Assembly: GCF_025506355.1 (NCBI RefSeq)
Contig: NZ_JANZYP010000023.1
Location: 1-64,000 of the forward strand
DNA: 64,000 nt
Origin: Sphaerisporangium corydalis
Lineage (GTDB): Bacteria; Actinomycetota; Actinomycetes; Streptosporangiales; Streptosporangiaceae
Reading direction: 5' to 3'
Shown: piece by piece, positions 44,658-53,255 of the stretch
Numbering within the stretch: position 1 is the stretch's first letter
How the letters are laid out: each line of letters opens with the position of its first letter
The notes under the pieces: model-generated
Database searches by the model: none
Told to the model about the DNA's origin: nothing
Seen by the model: the letters and a program-made list of their open reading frames with translations, nothing else
Program-made: the position numbers and the translations under genes

Positions 44658-46378
44658 AACGGATCCCCTGCATGGAGGCCGTCGTCGCCGTCCTCGCGTC
44701 CGAGGGCGTCGACACCGTCTTCGGCATTCCAGGCGCGGCGATACTCCCGCTGTACGCGGCGCTGCGGAAGAGCCCCGTCCGGCACATCACCGTCCGCCAC
44801 GAGGAGGGCGGCACGCACGCCGCCGACGGCTGGGCCCGGGTCACCGGCAACGTCGGCGTCTCCATCGGCACCTCGGGCCCGGCCGGCACCAACATGATCA
44901 CCGGGTTGTACACCGCGCTCGCCGACTCGATCCCGATCATCTGCGTCACCGGGCAGGCCGCCAGGAACAAGCTCCACCAGGAGTCCTTCCAGGCCGTCGA
45001 CATCGTCGAGATCGCCCGGCCGGTGACCAAGTGGGCCGTGCAGCTCAAGGAGCCCGCCCAGGCCCCGTGGGTGTTCCGCGAGGCCTTCAGGGTCGCGCGC
45101 TCGGGGCGTCCAGGACCGGTGCTGATCGACCTCCCCATCGACGTGCAGCGCGGGACGTGCCTGTACGACGAGGAACTGGACGAGCCGTTCCCCGTCGACG
45201 TGCCAGAACCGACCCCGGCCTCGGTACGGGCGGCGGTCGGGCTGCTGGCCGAGGCGGCACGGCCGCTGATCCTGGCCGGCGGCGGCGTCGTGGTCGGGGA
45301 CGCCTCGCGGGAACTGCGCGCGCTCGCCGAGTACCTCCAGGTCCCGGTGCAGGTGACGCTCATGGGCAAGGGCGCCTTCCCCGAGGACCATCCCCTGTTC
45401 GCCGGGATGGCCGGCATCCAGACGCAGACCCGCTGGGGCAACGCGGCGTTCCTCGAAAGCGACCTCGTGCTCGCCGTCGGCGCCAGGTTCGGCGACCGGC
45501 ACACCGGCGACCTGGAGGTCTACCGGCGCGGGCGCCGTTTCATCCACGTGGACATCGAACCCACCCAGATCGGCCGGGTCTTCGAGCCGGACCTCGGCGT
45601 GGTCGGGCACGCCCGGCCCGCGCTGGCCGCCATGGCCGACGAGGCCCGCCGCCTGGTCCGGCCCCGCGAGACGGGCCGGTGGGCGCGCCGGGTCGGCGAG
45701 CTGCGCGCGACGCTGCCCCGGCGCGACGACTTCGACGACGTGCCGATCAAGCCGCCCCGGGTCTTCAAGGAGATCAACGACTTCTTCGGCAGGGACACCA
45801 CGTTCGTCACGGCCATCGGCCTGTACCAGATCTGGTCGGGGCAGTTCCAGCGCACCTTCCTGCCCCGCCGCTACCTGGTCTGCGGCCAGGCGGGGCCGCT
45901 GGGCTGGGAGATCCCGGCGGCGATCGGGGTCAAGTGCGCCCACCCGGAGCGCCAGGTCGTGGCCGTCGTCGGCGACTACTCCTTCCAGTTCATGATGGAG
46001 GAGATCGCGGTGGCCGCCCAGTACCGCATCCCGTTCGTGATCGTGATGATCAACAACGAGTACCTCGGGCTGATCCGGCAGGCCGAGCTGCCGTACGACA
46101 TGAACTACGCGGTCGACCTGCACTACGGCGAGGGCGGCATCGACCACGTCAAGCTCATGGAGGCCTTCGGCTGCCCGGCCAGGCGGGTCGAGGTGCCGGG
46201 CGATCTCAAGGACGCGCTGGCGTGGGCGAGCGCCGAGGCGGAGCGCGAACGCCTCCCCGTGCTCGTCGAGGTCATGGTCGAACGCGAAGCCAACGCCGCC
46301 ATGGGCCCGTCCCTCGACGCCATCACCGAATACGAACCCCTTCCCGAGATGGCGCTGGCCGTCGACTGGTCCGACTGA
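44654..46378 (+). CDS. gcl: glyoxylate carboligase-like ThDP enzyme with a Glu at the usual Val position
   Basis: 574-residue ThDP enzyme. Sequence order (FGIPGAAI, GTSGPAGTNMITGLY, ADSIPIICVTGQA, FQAVDIVEIARPVTK, HIDIEPTQIGRVF, CGQAGPLGWEIPAA, NNEYLGLIRQ) follows glyoxylate carboligase very well. That enzyme joins two glyoxylates to tartronate semialdehyde and CO2, which garR then reduces. Known Gcl has Val where other ThDP enzymes have the activating Glu (RHVEGA). Here the motif is RHEEGG, with Glu50. The gene may be a variant carboligase or have another reaction. GTG 44654 overlaps the garR stop. Confidence 0.82.
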   Translation: MKRIPCMEAVVAVLASEGVDTVFGIPGAAILPLYAALRKSPVRHITVRHEEGGTHAADGWARVTGNVGVSIGTSGPAGTNMITGLYTALADSIPIICVTGQAARNKLHQESFQAVDIVEIARPVTKWAVQLKEPAQAPWVFREAFRVARSGRPGPVLIDLPIDVQRGTCLYDEELDEPFPVDVPEPTPASVRAAVGLLAEAARPLILAGGGVVVGDASRELRALAEYLQVPVQVTLMGKGAFPEDHPLFAGMAGIQTQTRWGNAAFLESDLVLAVGARFGDRHTGDLEVYRRGRRFIHVDIEPTQIGRVFEPDLGVVGHARPALAAMADEARRLVRPRETGRWARRVGELRATLPRRDDFDDVPIKPPRVFKEINDFFGRDTTFVTAIGLYQIWSGQFQRTFLPRRYLVCGQAGPLGWEIPAAIGVKCAHPERQVVAVVGDYSFQFMMEEIAVAAQYRIPFVIVMINNEYLGLIRQAELPYDMNYAVDLHYGEGGIDHVKLMEAFGCPARRVEVPGDLKDALAWASAEAERERLPVLVEVMVEREANAAMGPSLDAITEYEPLPEMALAVDWSD

Positions 46379-46388
46379 CCACTTTCGC

Positions 46389-46423
46389 TTCCCCCATCTC
46401 GGAGGCGCGCCGAGATGGGGGAA
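46389..46423 (+). terminator. terminator after the gcl operon
   Basis: A perfect 14-base stem (TTCCCCCATCTCGG with its complement) and a 7-base loop lie 10 bases after the stop. It separates the glyoxylate operon from the aldehyde dehydrogenase gene. Confidence 0.8.
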
Positions 46424-46467
46424 CAGACGGGGTCGTCCGGTTCGAGGGATGGATGAGGAGGCAAGTC

Positions 46468-48009
46468 ATGCCGCTGGTGCTGAAGCCCGGGACCTCGTGG
46501 TCCGACGCCTACGAACGGTGCCGTGCCGCGGCGCCCGAGGCGTTTCATGACGATCGGGTGCTCAACCGGTGGGGAGGGTACTGGCGGCGGGACGGCCGGC
46601 CGGCGCCGGACTTCTCCCCCGTTGACGGCACCGCCGTCGCCGGCCCGCCGAGGCTCGACCGGCCGGCCGCCGTCAAGGCCGTGCGGGCGAGCGTCGACGA
46701 GCACGCGCGGTGGCGCCACGTGCCGCTCGGGGAGCGGGCCGCACGGGTGACGGCGGCGCTCGACGCGATCGAGGCCCACCGCGACCTGCTGGCGCTCCTG
46801 CTGGTGTGGGAGATCGGCAAGCCGTGGAAGACGGCACGCGCCGACGTCGACCGGTGCGTCGAGGGCGTCCGGTGGTACGTCGCGGAGGTGGGCGGGATGG
46901 TCGCCGGCCGCGTCCCGCTGGACGGCCCGGTGAGCAACATCGCGAGCTGGAACTACCCGATGAGCGTGCTCATGCACGCGATGCTGGTCCAGGCACTGGC
47001 CGGGAACGCCGTCATCGCCAAGACCCCGACCGATGGCGGGCTCGCCTGCCTGACCCTGGCGTGCGCGCTGGCCGTCCACGAAGGGCTGCCCATCACCCTG
47101 GTGAGCGGCGGGGGAGGGGAGCTGTCCCCGGCGCTGGTGCGCGGCTCCGGCATCGGCTGCGTCTCCTTCGTCGGCGGGCGGGGCTCCGGCGCCCAGGTGG
47201 CGACCTCGCTGGCCGGCCTCGACCGCCGGCACGTCCTGGAGCAGGAGGGGCTCAACTGCTGGGGGGTCTGGGAGTACGGCGGCTGGGAGCTGCTCGCCGG
47301 GCAGATCCGCAGGACCTTCGACTACGGCAAGCAGCGCTGCACCGCCTACCCGAGGTTCGTCGTGCAGCGGTCGCTGTTCCACGAGTTCCTGGACGCCTAC
47401 CTGTCGGCCGTCCGCTCGGTGCGGTTCGGCCATCCGCTGGCGGTGGAGGACCCCGGCGATCCCCTTCCCGAGCTGGACTTCGGACCGCTGATCAACAGTA
47501 CGAAGGCCAAGGAGCTGGCCGACCAGGTCGACGAGGCGATCGCCCGGGGCGGGGTCCCCCTCCACCGGGGCTCGCTCGGCGAGGGGAGGTTCCTGCCCGG
47601 TCAGGACACGTCCGCGTACTTCGCGCCGGTCGCGCTGCTGACCCCGCCGGGCTCCTCGCCGCTGTTCCACGCCGAGCCGTTCGGCCCGGTCGACACCGTC
47701 GTGCTGGTGGACACCGAGGCCGAGTTCCTGGCCGCGATGAACGCGAGCAACGGCGCGCTGGTCGCGACGATCTCCTGTGACGAGGAGGAGACCGCACGGC
47801 GGCTGGCGGGCGAGGTCCGCGCGTTCAAGGTGGGGATCAACGGGCCCCGGTCCCGTGGTGATCGCGAGGAGCTCTTCGGCGGTCTCGGAGCCTCCTGGCG
47901 CGGCGCGTTCGTCGGGGGCGAGCTGCTGGTGCGCGCCGTCACCCTCGGCCAGGAAGGCGAGCGCATCCCCGGCAACTTCCCCGACTACACTCTGTTACCC
48001 CGCCGCTGA
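46468..48009 (+). CDS. aldehyde dehydrogenase family protein, atypical catalytic motif
   Basis: 513-residue NAD(P)-dependent aldehyde dehydrogenase fold. Asn of SWNYP and the catalytic Cys291 (KQRCTAYPR) are present. Glu258 lies 33 residues before the Cys, as expected, but in LEQEGLN instead of the normal LELGGK. The start lies 6 bases after GGAGG; the long open frame upstream belongs to a shadow of gcl. The gene follows a terminator and shows no operator of the region, so it may be a separate transcript. The aldehyde is unknown; glyoxylate, glycolaldehyde or semialdehydes are guesses. Confidence 0.8.
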   Translation: MPLVLKPGTSWSDAYERCRAAAPEAFHDDRVLNRWGGYWRRDGRPAPDFSPVDGTAVAGPPRLDRPAAVKAVRASVDEHARWRHVPLGERAARVTAALDAIEAHRDLLALLLVWEIGKPWKTARADVDRCVEGVRWYVAEVGGMVAGRVPLDGPVSNIASWNYPMSVLMHAMLVQALAGNAVIAKTPTDGGLACLTLACALAVHEGLPITLVSGGGGELSPALVRGSGIGCVSFVGGRGSGAQVATSLAGLDRRHVLEQEGLNCWGVWEYGGWELLAGQIRRTFDYGKQRCTAYPRFVVQRSLFHEFLDAYLSAVRSVRFGHPLAVEDPGDPLPELDFGPLINSTKAKELADQVDEAIARGGVPLHRGSLGEGRFLPGQDTSAYFAPVALLTPPGSSPLFHAEPFGPVDTVVLVDTEAEFLAAMNASNGALVATISCDEEETARRLAGEVRAFKVGINGPRSRGDREELFGGLGASWRGAFVGGELLVRAVTLGQEGERIPGNFPDYTLLPRR

Positions 48010-48010
48010 C

Positions 48011-49468
48011 CTACAGGGTGGGTTTGCGGGGGATCAGGGTGGCGGGGACGAGGGCCAGGGCGCCGAGGGCCACCGCCCACCAGAAGCTGCCGGAGAAGGC
48101 CTGGGTGACCGCGCCGGCGGCGTCCGCGCCGTGGGCGGCCGCGTCGGCGAGCGTGCCGTCCGAACCCGGGACCCCCGACCGGAGGCGGATCTGCAGGACC
48201 ACGGCCAGCATGGCGACGCCCAGCGAGCTGGCCACCCGGATGGCGATGTTGCTCACGGTCGTCGCCGCCGGGATCGAGGTCTTCGGCATCCCCTGGTAGA
48301 ACGCGGCCGACATCGACGGCAGGATCAGGCCGTGCCCGAGCCCCACGACGAACAGTGCGACGGCGAGCACCGGCACCGCGGTGGCGGCGTCGATCTGGGT
48401 GAGGGCCAGCGTTCCCGCCGTGGCCACGGCGACGCCGGTCATCCCGATGCCACGAGAGCCGAGGCGGTCGGTGAACCGCCCGGCCAGCGGCATGGTGATG
48501 ATCGCGCCGACCCCCAGCGGGGCGAGCAGCAGGCCGGCGTCCAGGGCGCTCGCGCCTCTCATGATCTGGTAGTAGAGCGGCGTCAGGACCAGCACACCGA
48601 AGATCGCGGCCGAGTAGAGGACCAGGGTGCCCACCGCCAGCAGGAAGCCGCGGTACCGGAACACCCGGAGGTCGAGCAGCGCCCGCTCGCCCCTGCGCAG
48701 TGACCACACGACGAACGACACGATCAGCACCAGGCCGGCCCCGAGCCCGGCGAGCGCGCCGGCACCGGTGAGGCCGTCGCCCTCGCCGACCTGGGAGAGC
48801 CCGTACACCGTGGCCGCGAGGCCGGGCGACAGCAGCGCGAGGCCGACCCCGTCCAGCCTGCTGTCCGCGCGCCGGTCCTCGTCCTTCGGGAGCAGCCGGA
48901 TGGCGAGCAGGAGCGCGATCGCGCAGAACGGCACGTTGACGTAGAATAGCCAGCGCCACGCCAGGTGGTCGAGGATCCCGCCGCCGAGCACCGGCCCGAG
49001 GACGGGCGCCAGCATGCCCGGCACGGCGATCACGGCCATCGCCCGGCCCATCCGCTGGGGGCCCGCCTCGCGGGCGAGCATGCTCTGGCCGACCGGCATG
49101 AGCAGCCCGCCGCCGATGCCCTGCACGACGCGGAACGCGATGAGGCTGGGCGCAGACCAGGCGATACCGCAGAGCAGCGAGCCCGCGATGAACAGCGTGA
49201 GCGAGGTCAGCCACATCGTCTTGGCCCCGAACCGCTCGACCACCCAGCCGGTGATCGGGATCGTCATCGACAGGGCCAGGGTGTAGCCGGTGATCACCCA
49301 CTGGATCGTCGAGAGGGAGGTGTCGAAGTCCCTGCCGAGCGTGTTGATCGCGACGTTGACGATCGTGGTGTCCAGGATCGTCATGATCGCGCCGAGCGCC
49401 ACCACCAGCGCCATCCGTTTGAGCGCCGGATCGAAACCGGTGGGGGCCTCTTCGGTCGTCGTCGTCAT
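48011..49468 (-). CDS. DHA2-type MFS multidrug efflux transporter
   Basis: 485-residue, 14-helix drug:proton antiporter. It shows the family's LDTTIVNVAINTLG motif in helix 1, GWVVERFGAK in loop 2-3 and RVVQGIGGGLLMPVGQ in helix 4, and GPVLGGGILDHLAWRWLFYVN motif C. ATG 49468 follows GGAGAGG. The divergent TetR gene and the repeated operator between them show the regulation. It ends one base from the convergent aldehyde dehydrogenase gene. Confidence 0.9.
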   Translation of the reverse strand: MTTTTEEAPTGFDPALKRMALVVALGAIMTILDTTIVNVAINTLGRDFDTSLSTIQWVITGYTLALSMTIPITGWVVERFGAKTMWLTSLTLFIAGSLLCGIAWSAPSLIAFRVVQGIGGGLLMPVGQSMLAREAGPQRMGRAMAVIAVPGMLAPVLGPVLGGGILDHLAWRWLFYVNVPFCAIALLLAIRLLPKDEDRRADSRLDGVGLALLSPGLAATVYGLSQVGEGDGLTGAGALAGLGAGLVLIVSFVVWSLRRGERALLDLRVFRYRGFLLAVGTLVLYSAAIFGVLVLTPLYYQIMRGASALDAGLLLAPLGVGAIITMPLAGRFTDRLGSRGIGMTGVAVATAGTLALTQIDAATAVPVLAVALFVVGLGHGLILPSMSAAFYQGMPKTSIPAATTVSNIAIRVASSLGVAMLAVVLQIRLRSGVPGSDGTLADAAAHGADAAGAVTQAFSGSFWWAVALGALALVPATLIPRKPTL

Positions 49469-49490
49469 GGGGGAGGGTCCTCTCCTTTTC

Positions 49491-49562
49491 GTACGCTGTA
49501 GCGTCTGACCGTACACCGTATCGCCTGTTCCGTACACCGTAGCGATTTGCGCTACGCCGTAC
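49491..49562. promoter_or_regulatory. four-copy operator between the efflux pump and TetR genes
   Basis: A 13-base unit GTACNCYGTAKCG-like occurs at 49491, 49511 and 49532 on the plus strand and once inverted at 49550-49562. The three direct copies are 20-21 bases apart, two helix turns. Copies 3 and 4 form a long inverted repeat with CGTAGCG-ATTTG-CGCTACG at the centre. The TetR protein is the expected binder. Confidence 0.75.
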
Positions 49563-49563
49563 A

Positions 49564-50286
49564 ATGTGCCGTGTGAACGAGGCCGGAGAGCGGGCGCGCG
49601 GCCCGGTGTGGGTGCGCGAGGCGGGCAAGCGGCGATCGGCGCTGTCGCGTGAGGCGATCGTGGACACCGCCGTCGCCCTCGCGGACGCCGAAGGGCTGGC
49701 GGCGGTCTCGATCCGCCGCGTCGCGGGCGAACTGGGCGCCAGGGCCATGAGCCTCTACACCCACATCGAGCGCAAGGAGGACCTGCTCGACCTGATGTTC
49801 GACAAGGTCGCGAGCGAGACGTGCGTGGCGGGCGGGCTGCCGCCGGGGTGGCGCGAGGGGGTCTCGGCGATCTCCAGGGCCACGCGGAACGCCATGCTGC
49901 GCCACCCGTGGATGGTCGACCTGGCCGCGCAGCGTCCGAAGATCGGGCCCAACAGCCTGCGCCACGGCGAGCAGTCGCTCACGGCGCTCGCCGGCCTCGA
50001 CCTCGACGACGAGGCGAAGGGGCTCATCCTCACGGCGGCCGACGACTACACCTTGGGGCACACGATCCGCGAGGTCTCCAGGGGCGTCGCCGTGCGGCGG
50101 GATGGGGGCAGCCAGGCCGAGCGGGAGGCGCTCCTCCAGCCCTACATCAGCGAACTCATGGAGACCGGAGACTTCCCGAACCTCGCCCGGTTCATGAAGA
50201 CGGACTTCCCGGGTGCGGTGGACAACTTCGAGCGCGGCCTGAAGTGGCTGCTCGACGGTCTCGCGGCCGACCTGTCCCTCCCCTGA
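49564..50286 (+). CDS. TetR-family regulator
   Basis: 240-residue regulator. A helix-turn-helix occupies about 28-75 (AAVSIRRVAGELGARAMSLYTHIERKEDLLD is the region; key YTHIERKEDL), followed by a TetR_C-type ligand domain. Start is ATG 49564, two bases from the last operator copy, or GTG 49573. Divergent from the DHA2 pump, so it is probably its ligand-released repressor and represses itself. Confidence 0.9.
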   Translation: MCRVNEAGERARGPVWVREAGKRRSALSREAIVDTAVALADAEGLAAVSIRRVAGELGARAMSLYTHIERKEDLLDLMFDKVASETCVAGGLPPGWREGVSAISRATRNAMLRHPWMVDLAAQRPKIGPNSLRHGEQSLTALAGLDLDDEAKGLILTAADDYTLGHTIREVSRGVAVRRDGGSQAEREALLQPYISELMETGDFPNLARFMKTDFPGAVDNFERGLKWLLDGLAADLSLP

Positions 50287-50423
50287 CCGCGCCCGCGCCG
50301 GCCGGGGAAGATGTCCACAACTGGCCACTACCTATCGTGACCAATTAACTGCAATTTGCTGTCGTCGGCGGATATCTGCGGCGATAGTCGGAGGGTTCAG
50401 GTCTTCGACGTCGAAAGGCTGCG

Positions 50424-51284
50424 ATGAGATCCCTCCGGCACCCCCTCCTCCTGGTGGCCACGGCCATCGCGATGGTCATGTCCCTCGCCAGTCCCGCGGC
50501 CGCCGACCCGCCCGAGGTGACGCTGTCCCTGTCGCCCGCTCAGGTCACCACCGGAGGCTCGGTGACGGTGGGCGTCACGGTCACCAACGTGCACGGCTTC
50601 ACCGTCCTCAACGCGGCCGCCAGGCTGTTCACCAGCCCCGTGGCCCTGCCGTCCTACGCCACGCTGACCGGCTGCGCGGGCGCGGCGGGCGCGTGCTCGA
50701 CCGTGTCCGACGGCACCGGGCCGATCGGCTTCCAGGCGCCGGTCGGAGCACTGGCGGGCGGCGCCTCGGCCACCGTCACGTTCACGCTGGCCATCGCGCA
50801 GAACGCCCAGCCAGGCGAGCGGACGTTCCAGGGTGAGCTGCGCGGCTCCAACTACGCCTCCGAGATCGTCAACGGGCCGGTGCTGACCATCGTCAGCGAG
50901 GCCGACGCGGCCGTGGCGCTCACCGCCGCCCCCAAGCTCGGCCTGCTCGTCCCGAAGATCGAGTTCACCGTGCGGGTCACCGACAACGGGCCCGGCGTGC
51001 TGCGCGACGCCACCGTCACCACCCCGCTCCCCGCCGGGTTCACCGCCGTGTCGAGCGACTGCGCCACCGCCTCGGGCACCGTCACCTGCACGACGGGGCA
51101 GGTCGCGCTCGGCGGGTCGGTGACCAGGAAGTTCTCGGTCCCGGTGGGGCTGCTGAGCATCGGGGTGCCGTACACCTTCCGTGCCACGCGCACCGCGTCC
51201 GACCCGGCCGACCCCGTGTCCTCCAACGACGCCGCACAGGTCCGCTGCACCGTCCTGTCGATCGTGCTCGTGACCTGCTCCTGA
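50424..51284 (+). CDS. secreted DUF11-like beta-sandwich protein
   Basis: 286 residues with a Sec signal peptide (cleavage after ASPAAA, about residue 27). Two immunoglobulin-like regions follow: TTGGSVTVGVTVTNVHG near 45 and a DUF11-like repeat VRVTDNGPGVLRDATVTTPLPAGF near 180. Six cysteines are visible. It ends without sortase or membrane signal, so it is probably secreted. Function unknown; AT-rich DNA (50330-50390) precedes it and may hold the promoter. Confidence 0.75.
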   Translation: MRSLRHPLLLVATAIAMVMSLASPAAADPPEVTLSLSPAQVTTGGSVTVGVTVTNVHGFTVLNAAARLFTSPVALPSYATLTGCAGAAGACSTVSDGTGPIGFQAPVGALAGGASATVTFTLAIAQNAQPGERTFQGELRGSNYASEIVNGPVLTIVSEADAAVALTAAPKLGLLVPKIEFTVRVTDNGPGVLRDATVTTPLPAGFTAVSSDCATASGTVTCTTGQVALGGSVTRKFSVPVGLLSIGVPYTFRATRTASDPADPVSSNDAAQVRCTVLSIVLVTCS

Positions 51285-51375
51285 TCCCGGCTCCGGCCGG
51301 CGCGTGGCGGGTCCGCGGGGGCGGACCGAAATGAGGATCGGGGTGGCGGGCCGATAATCTACCTGCCATGACCCC

Positions 51376-51756
51376 GTGTTCCCCGGCCGTGCGATGATCG
51401 GCGCCCTCGCCACCGCGCTGATCATCGGCTCGCTGCTGCTGGCCGCGCTGTGCGTGATCGTGGCACTGCGGGACCGGCCCATGGGCATCGTGCTGCTCTC
51501 GGGCATCGGCCTGCTGGAGCTCGCGCTGCTGACCCAGGCGGGCGTCGGGATCGCCAAGGTCGTCGGCGGCGAGCATCCCGCAGAGACGGCGACGTTCATC
51601 GGCTACCTCGCGGGTTCGATCCTGATCCCCCCGGTCGCGGCCTTCTGGGCGCTCGGCGAGCGCACCAGGTGGGGCCCGGCGGTCGCCGCCGTCGGGTGCT
51701 TCGCCATCCCCGTCATGGTCGGCAGGTTGCTGCAGCTCTGGCAGGGGACCGCATGA
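51376..51756 (+). CDS. small integral membrane protein
   Basis: 126 residues with four predicted helices (LATALIIGSLLLAALCVIVA at the start). GTG 51376 or ATG 51394 is the start. The stop overlaps the ATG of the next membrane gene (ATGA), so they are co-translated. No family recognised. Confidence 0.7.
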   Translation: MFPGRAMIGALATALIIGSLLLAALCVIVALRDRPMGIVLLSGIGLLELALLTQAGVGIAKVVGGEHPAETATFIGYLAGSILIPPVAAFWALGERTRWGPAVAAVGCFAIPVMVGRLLQLWQGTA

Positions 51757-52142
51757 CCGGTACGCGGGTGAACACCGGGCCCGGCCGCCTGCTGGTCGCC
51801 GTCTACGGCGTCTTCGCGCTCGCGGCCGGCGCCCGCGCCGCGGTGCAGATCGCGACGAAGTACCACGAGGCGCCCCTGGCGTACGTGCTGTCGGCGTTCG
51901 CGGCGGCCGTCTACATCGTGCTCACCGTGGCGCTCGCGCGCGGCGCGCGCGGGACGGCCCTCGCCGCCTGCGTGATCGAGCTGGCCGGGGTGCTGGTCGT
52001 CGGCACGCTCAGCGTCATCGATCCGGCCGCGTTCCCGCACGCCACGGTGTGGTCGGGCTACGGCAGCGGCTACGGTTTCATCCCCCTGGTGCTGCCGCTG
52101 GTCGGCCTCCTGTGGATTTTCCGCACCCGCGGGCCCGAATAG
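51753..52142 (+). CDS. small integral membrane protein
   Basis: 129 residues and four predicted helices; GPGRLLVAVYGVFALAAGAR begins the first. It is coupled by overlap to the preceding gene. Such pairs occur in actinobacteria as conserved hypothetical membrane proteins; no function can be assigned from motifs. Confidence 0.75.
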   Translation: MTGTRVNTGPGRLLVAVYGVFALAAGARAAVQIATKYHEAPLAYVLSAFAAAVYIVLTVALARGARGTALAACVIELAGVLVVGTLSVIDPAAFPHATVWSGYGSGYGFIPLVLPLVGLLWIFRTRGPE

Positions 52143-52199
52143 GCCAGGGTCTGCGGGGCAGGGCAGGTCTTCGTACCCACAAAAAAGGGAGGAAGCCTG

Positions 52200-52961
52200 A
52201 TGAGCACCATCGAGCACTCGGTCGACGTGGCCGTGCCCGTGCGGACGGCCTACAACCAGTGGACCCAGTTCGAGAGCTTCCCCGAGTTCATGGAGGGCGT
52301 GGAGTCGGTCAAACAGATCGACGACACCCGCTTGCTGTGGAGCGTCCAGGTCGCCGGCGTGCACCGCGAGTTCGCGTCGGAGATCACCGAACAGCGGCCC
52401 GACGAGCGGGTGGCGTGGCGGTCGCTGGAGGAGCCCTGGCAGGGCGGCGTGGTGACCTTTCACCACATCACCGACGACACCACGCGGGTGATGCTCCAGA
52501 TGGAGTTCTCCCCGGAGGGGTTCGTCGAGACCGCCGGCGACAAGCTGCAGCTCGTCCGCATGCGGGTCCACGGGGACCTCGAACGGTTCAAGAAGTTCAT
52601 CGAGTCCAAGGGGCATGAGACCGGTGGCTGGCGCGGTGAGGTGCCCGCGCCCCTCGACGGCGACCACAGCGCCGCGGCCCGTACCGCTCCGGACGCCGAC
52701 GTGATGCGGGGCACCGGCGCGACCGCCGGGTCCGGCGTGGTTCCGGAGACGATCCCGGCCGCGCGGCCGGAGGCCGTCCCCGGCGCGATGGCGGGTCCCG
52801 GGCCCGTCCACCGCCCCGACGACCCGATGCCGCCGCAGCCGGTCCAGCGGGAGTACCCGCCGGACGCGGCGCTCCCGGCGCCGGGCAGCGGGCCCGTCTC
52901 TCCCACGGGCACGCCCCGCTGGGACGACGAGCCGCCGCTCACCCCGGAGCGCCTCGCCTGA
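52200..52961 (+). CDS. SRPBCC-domain protein (polyketide cyclase/START-like)
   Basis: 253 residues. The first ~145 form a SRPBCC domain beginning IEHSVDVAVPVRTAYNQWTQFESFPEFM, as in proteins annotated cyclase/dehydrase. A Pro/Ala-rich tail of about 100 residues has no domain. ATG 52200 follows GGAGG. Ligand unknown. A terminator follows. Confidence 0.85.
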   Translation: MSTIEHSVDVAVPVRTAYNQWTQFESFPEFMEGVESVKQIDDTRLLWSVQVAGVHREFASEITEQRPDERVAWRSLEEPWQGGVVTFHHITDDTTRVMLQMEFSPEGFVETAGDKLQLVRMRVHGDLERFKKFIESKGHETGGWRGEVPAPLDGDHSAAARTAPDADVMRGTGATAGSGVVPETIPAARPEAVPGAMAGPGPVHRPDDPMPPQPVQREYPPDAALPAPGSGPVSPTGTPRWDDEPPLTPERLA

Positions 52962-53004
52962 CGCGCTGACCGCGTCCGGGCGGCACCGGAGTCCAGGCGA
53001 CACC

Positions 53005-53036
53005 GAAAGGGGACAGGGCCGACCCTGTCCCCTTTC
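53005..53036 (+). terminator. terminator after the SRPBCC gene
   Basis: A perfect 14-base stem from GAAAGGGGACAGGG and its complement with loop CCGA; the 3' side ends CCCTTTC. It is one of the strongest hairpins in the window. Confidence 0.85.
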
Positions 53037-53203
53037 CCATGTCACGAAATATCGGGCCCTGAACTGGAGTTGGAGCCGGTCGGGGGTGGAAGCGGGAGGC
53101 CGGGGTCAGGAACCGGTGCCGGGTAAGGCGGGGTGGGGGCCGGGAGGCAGGACGGGGCGGAGGGGAATGTGGGGGGCGGGATCTGTTAGTCTTGGGGATG
53201 TCC

Positions 53204-53218
53204 AATCATCCTATGATT
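53204..53218. promoter_or_regulatory. inverted repeat before the CynX-type transporter
   Basis: AATCAT-CCT-ATGATT is a perfect inverted repeat 38 bases before the ATG at 53256, in an AT-richer spot of the 219-base gap 53037-53255. An operator is plausible; no linked regulator shares it. Confidence 0.45.
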
Positions 53219-53255
53219 CGACAACCCCTCGACACGCGAAGGACTGACCCCCGCG

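Noticed and set aside
45031-46467. Upstream extension of the aldehyde dehydrogenase frame
   Set aside because: It lies over gcl in another frame; the true start at 46468 has a good ribosome binding site after a terminator.
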